Shown: positions 5,634 to 7,164 of the stretch, piece by piece | How the letters are laid out: the number at the start of each line of letters is the position of its first letter | Position numbering within the stretch: the stretch's first letter is position 1 | From: Candidatus Firestoneibacteriota bacterium | Lineage (GTDB): Bacteria; Oederibacteriota; JAAXVQ01; JAUVAV01 | Assembly (NCBI GenBank): GCA_030635415.1 | Contig: DAOVYW010000124.1 | Span: 1 to 7,164 of the forward strand | Direction of reading: 5' to 3' | DNA length: 7,164 nt | Made by a program: the position numbers and the translations under genes | The notes under the pieces: generated by a model | What the model saw: the letters and a program-made list of their open reading frames with translations, nothing else | The model's database searches: none | What the model was told of the DNA's origin: nothing

Positions 5634-7048
5634 CCGGCTGGCTGCGGTTGCTCCCGGAAATCGTGCTGGCGCTGACTATTGGCGGTGTGCTGGTTGGGGA
5701 TTTATTTTTTAATGCTGCCCGCCGCAAATGGTTGTCCCTGCTGGCGTTGGGGGGAGCGACAGCGGCTTTAATTTTAATCTGGGTGGTGCCGGACGGTGAG
5801 TTCGGCCGGGCCTGGACGGGTGATGCGCTGGGACGCTATCTTAAGACAATAATTATTCTGGCGCTGGGATTAACCATTCTCAGCGCCTGGGATTTCGATG
5901 AAATATGGAAACGTCCTCGCGGAGAATTTCTAGTACTTTTATTAGCTTCAGCCCTGGGTATGTTATTCCTGGCTTCCGGCAACGAGTTGGTATTGCTTTA
6001 TGTCGGACTGGAACTGACCACTTTTCCCCTGGTGCTGTTGACCGCTTACCGGCCGGCGGATGCCAAGTCAGCCGAAGGCGGCCTGAAATATCTGGTTATG
6101 GCAGTGATGGGATCAGCGACTTTGCTTTTTGGACTATCATTAATTTACGCGGCTACCGGGGTGACCAGGATTCCTGAACTGGCAGCCGTGGCCCAGGCGG
6201 ACTCAGGGCTGATCATTCTCCTGGGTGTTATCTGTGTCCTGGCGGGTATAGGTTTCAAGCTGGCGCTGGTGCCGTTCCACATGTGGGCTCCTGACGCTTA
6301 TGAAGGTGCACCCACACCGGTGACGGCTTTTTTATCCGTGGCGGGCAAAACCGCCGGTTTTGCCCTGGCGTTACGTTTATTAGTCAGCGGACTATCAGCC
6401 GGGCAGGCCGAGTGGGGCCAGGTACTGGCCGTGCTGGCCGTGGCCAGCATGTTTCTGGGAAATTTGGCCGCCATTCCGCAGACGAATCTAAAGCGTCTGC
6501 TGGCATACTCTGCTATCGCCCAGGCCGGTTACATGGTTATGGGCCTGGTGGCTTTTAAAATAATCGGCATTTCCGCTCTGTTGTTTTATTTAGGAACCTA
6601 TCTCTTTACCAACCTCGGAGCTTTTGCCGTGGTGATAGCCGTGGAGCGCGTTACCGGCTCAACGGATATGCCGGCTTATGCCGGACTGGCGCAGCGTTCC
6701 CCCCGATTGGGACTGGTCATGTTGTTGGCCCTGCTTTCCCTGGCAGGAGTTCCGCCCTTGGCCGGTTTTGCCGCAAAATTTTATTTATTTACAGCGGTTT
6801 TCAGCCAGGGATATGTATGGCTGGTAGTTATAGCCTTGATTAATACCGCGATCTCGCTTTATTACTACCTCCGGGTTATCCGGGTAATTTATATCCTGCC
6901 GCCGGATAAAAATGCTCCGGCCGGCATGCCACTATCACTTCCTTTGGCAATAGTTTTATTGATAACGGTGTTAGGGATTCTGGTTTTAGGCATTTATCCC
7001 GGCCCCTTTGTTGAAATTGCCCGTACTGCCATAGCACCCTGGTTTTAA
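5630..7048 (+). CDS. nuoN: NADH-quinone oxidoreductase subunit N (antiporter-like, proximal proton channel)
   Basis: This 472-residue polytopic protein is NuoN/ND2, the antiporter-like subunit nearest NuoK and NuoJ. ATG 5630 overlaps the nuoM stop as ATGA and follows a strong ribosome site; the upstream in-frame GTG 5615 would add five residues. Conserved channel residues are all present: TM5 E128 in GLELTTFPL, TM7 K210 in AGIGFKLALVPFHMWAPDAYEGAP, TM8 K240 in SVAGKTAGF, K288 in TNLKRLLAYSAIAQAGY, and TM12 K383 in GFAAKFYLF. The region GVPPLAGF (373-380) and the terminal LGIYPGPF (453-460) are family hallmarks. Length is normal (about 450-500). It is the last nuo gene visible. No clear intrinsic terminator follows the TAA stop within the remaining 116 bp. 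Confidence 0.97.
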   Translation: MTGWLRLLPEIVLALTIGGVLVGDLFFNAARRKWLSLLALGGATAALILIWVVPDGEFGRAWTGDALGRYLKTIIILALGLTILSAWDFDEIWKRPRGEFLVLLLASALGMLFLASGNELVLLYVGLELTTFPLVLLTAYRPADAKSAEGGLKYLVMAVMGSATLLFGLSLIYAATGVTRIPELAAVAQADSGLIILLGVICVLAGIGFKLALVPFHMWAPDAYEGAPTPVTAFLSVAGKTAGFALALRLLVSGLSAGQAEWGQVLAVLAVASMFLGNLAAIPQTNLKRLLAYSAIAQAGYMVMGLVAFKIIGISALLFYLGTYLFTNLGAFAVVIAVERVTGSTDMPAYAGLAQRSPRLGLVMLLALLSLAGVPPLAGFAAKFYLFTAVFSQGYVWLVVIALINTAISLYYYLRVIRVIYILPPDKNAPAGMPLSLPLAIVLLITVLGILVLGIYPGPFVEIARTAIAPWF

Positions 7049-7164
7049 ACGAAATGAGCAAAAAAAAGTATTAATAATTATAACCTTGTCTATTCTGACG
7101 GAACACGCCTCCCACCACAATAGTTTTGTCCCCGTTGTCATCAGAAACAAGATCCCGAAACTAC
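7049..7164 (-). other. Downstream flank of nuoN; possible 3' coding remnant on the minus strand
   Basis: No confident gene is present here. On the minus strand a frame from 7160 down to a TAA at 7071-7073 encodes 29 residues rich in D, G, N and Q, including SDDNGDKTIVVGGVFRQN and ending QGYNY. Its composition looks protein-like rather than random. However, a TAG in the same frame at 7161-7163 closes it just inside the window edge, so it would have to be a decayed or frameshifted gene end, or coincidence. A run of eight A residues (7060-7067), which reads as a T-tract on the minus strand, lies just beyond its stop with no strong hairpin before it. The family is not recognised. Confidence 0.2.

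Noticed and set aside
7054..7074. Six-codon ORF (MSKKKY) after nuoN
   Set aside because: It is too short to support, has no ribosome site, and arises from an A-run followed by a chance stop.

Overview
The window holds the distal (membrane-arm) half of an operon for respiratory complex I (NADH:quinone oxidoreductase-type, nuo). All genes are on the + strand, in the order nuoH (3' part) - nuoI - [319-bp spacer] - nuoJ - nuoK - nuoL - nuoM - nuoN. The assignments rest on clear family motifs: the NuoH quinone-site loop, two 4Fe-4S motifs in NuoI, the two membrane glutamates of NuoK, and the TM5 glutamate / TM7-TM8 lysine pattern of the three antiporter-like subunits NuoL, NuoM and NuoN. The matrix-arm genes (nuoA-G) are not in the window and presumably lie upstream.

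The gene order and the protein types suggest a bacterium. The NuoI and NuoM sequence types and the two interspersed repeat types remind me of Desulfobacterota (the former Deltaproteobacteria) or related anaerobes. This is an impression from recall, not a demonstrated placement. Base composition looks moderate (roughly half G+C) and even across the genes, and nothing suggests that any gene was recently acquired.

Layout: nuoH (2-646, incomplete at its 5' end) overlaps nuoI (643-1113) by 4 nt in an ATGA junction. A 319-bp non-coding spacer (1114-1432) follows. It contains a perfect 32-bp palindrome (1166-1197) followed by a T-tract, then a ~160-bp inverted-repeat element resembling a MITE (1240-1401). 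The operon then resumes tightly packed: nuoJ (1433-1924), nuoK (1931-2236), nuoL (2256-4133), nuoM (4167-5633) and nuoN (5630-7048, again with an ATGA overlap). Apart from the I-J spacer, gaps run from -4 to +33 nt. The last 116 bp hold no convincing gene, only a possible short minus-strand 3' coding remnant.

Together the proteins form the proton-pumping membrane arm. NuoH and NuoI form the junction with the hydrophilic arm (quinone pocket and N6a/N6b Fe-S clusters). NuoJ and NuoK continue the hydrophilic axis, and NuoN, NuoM and NuoL are the three antiporter-like channels. I see no new system here. The points most worth a second look are the loss of the normally conserved TM7 lysine in NuoM (Leu at residue 220), the repeat insertions that split the operon between nuoI and nuoJ, and smaller departures from consensus in NuoI, NuoJ and NuoK.
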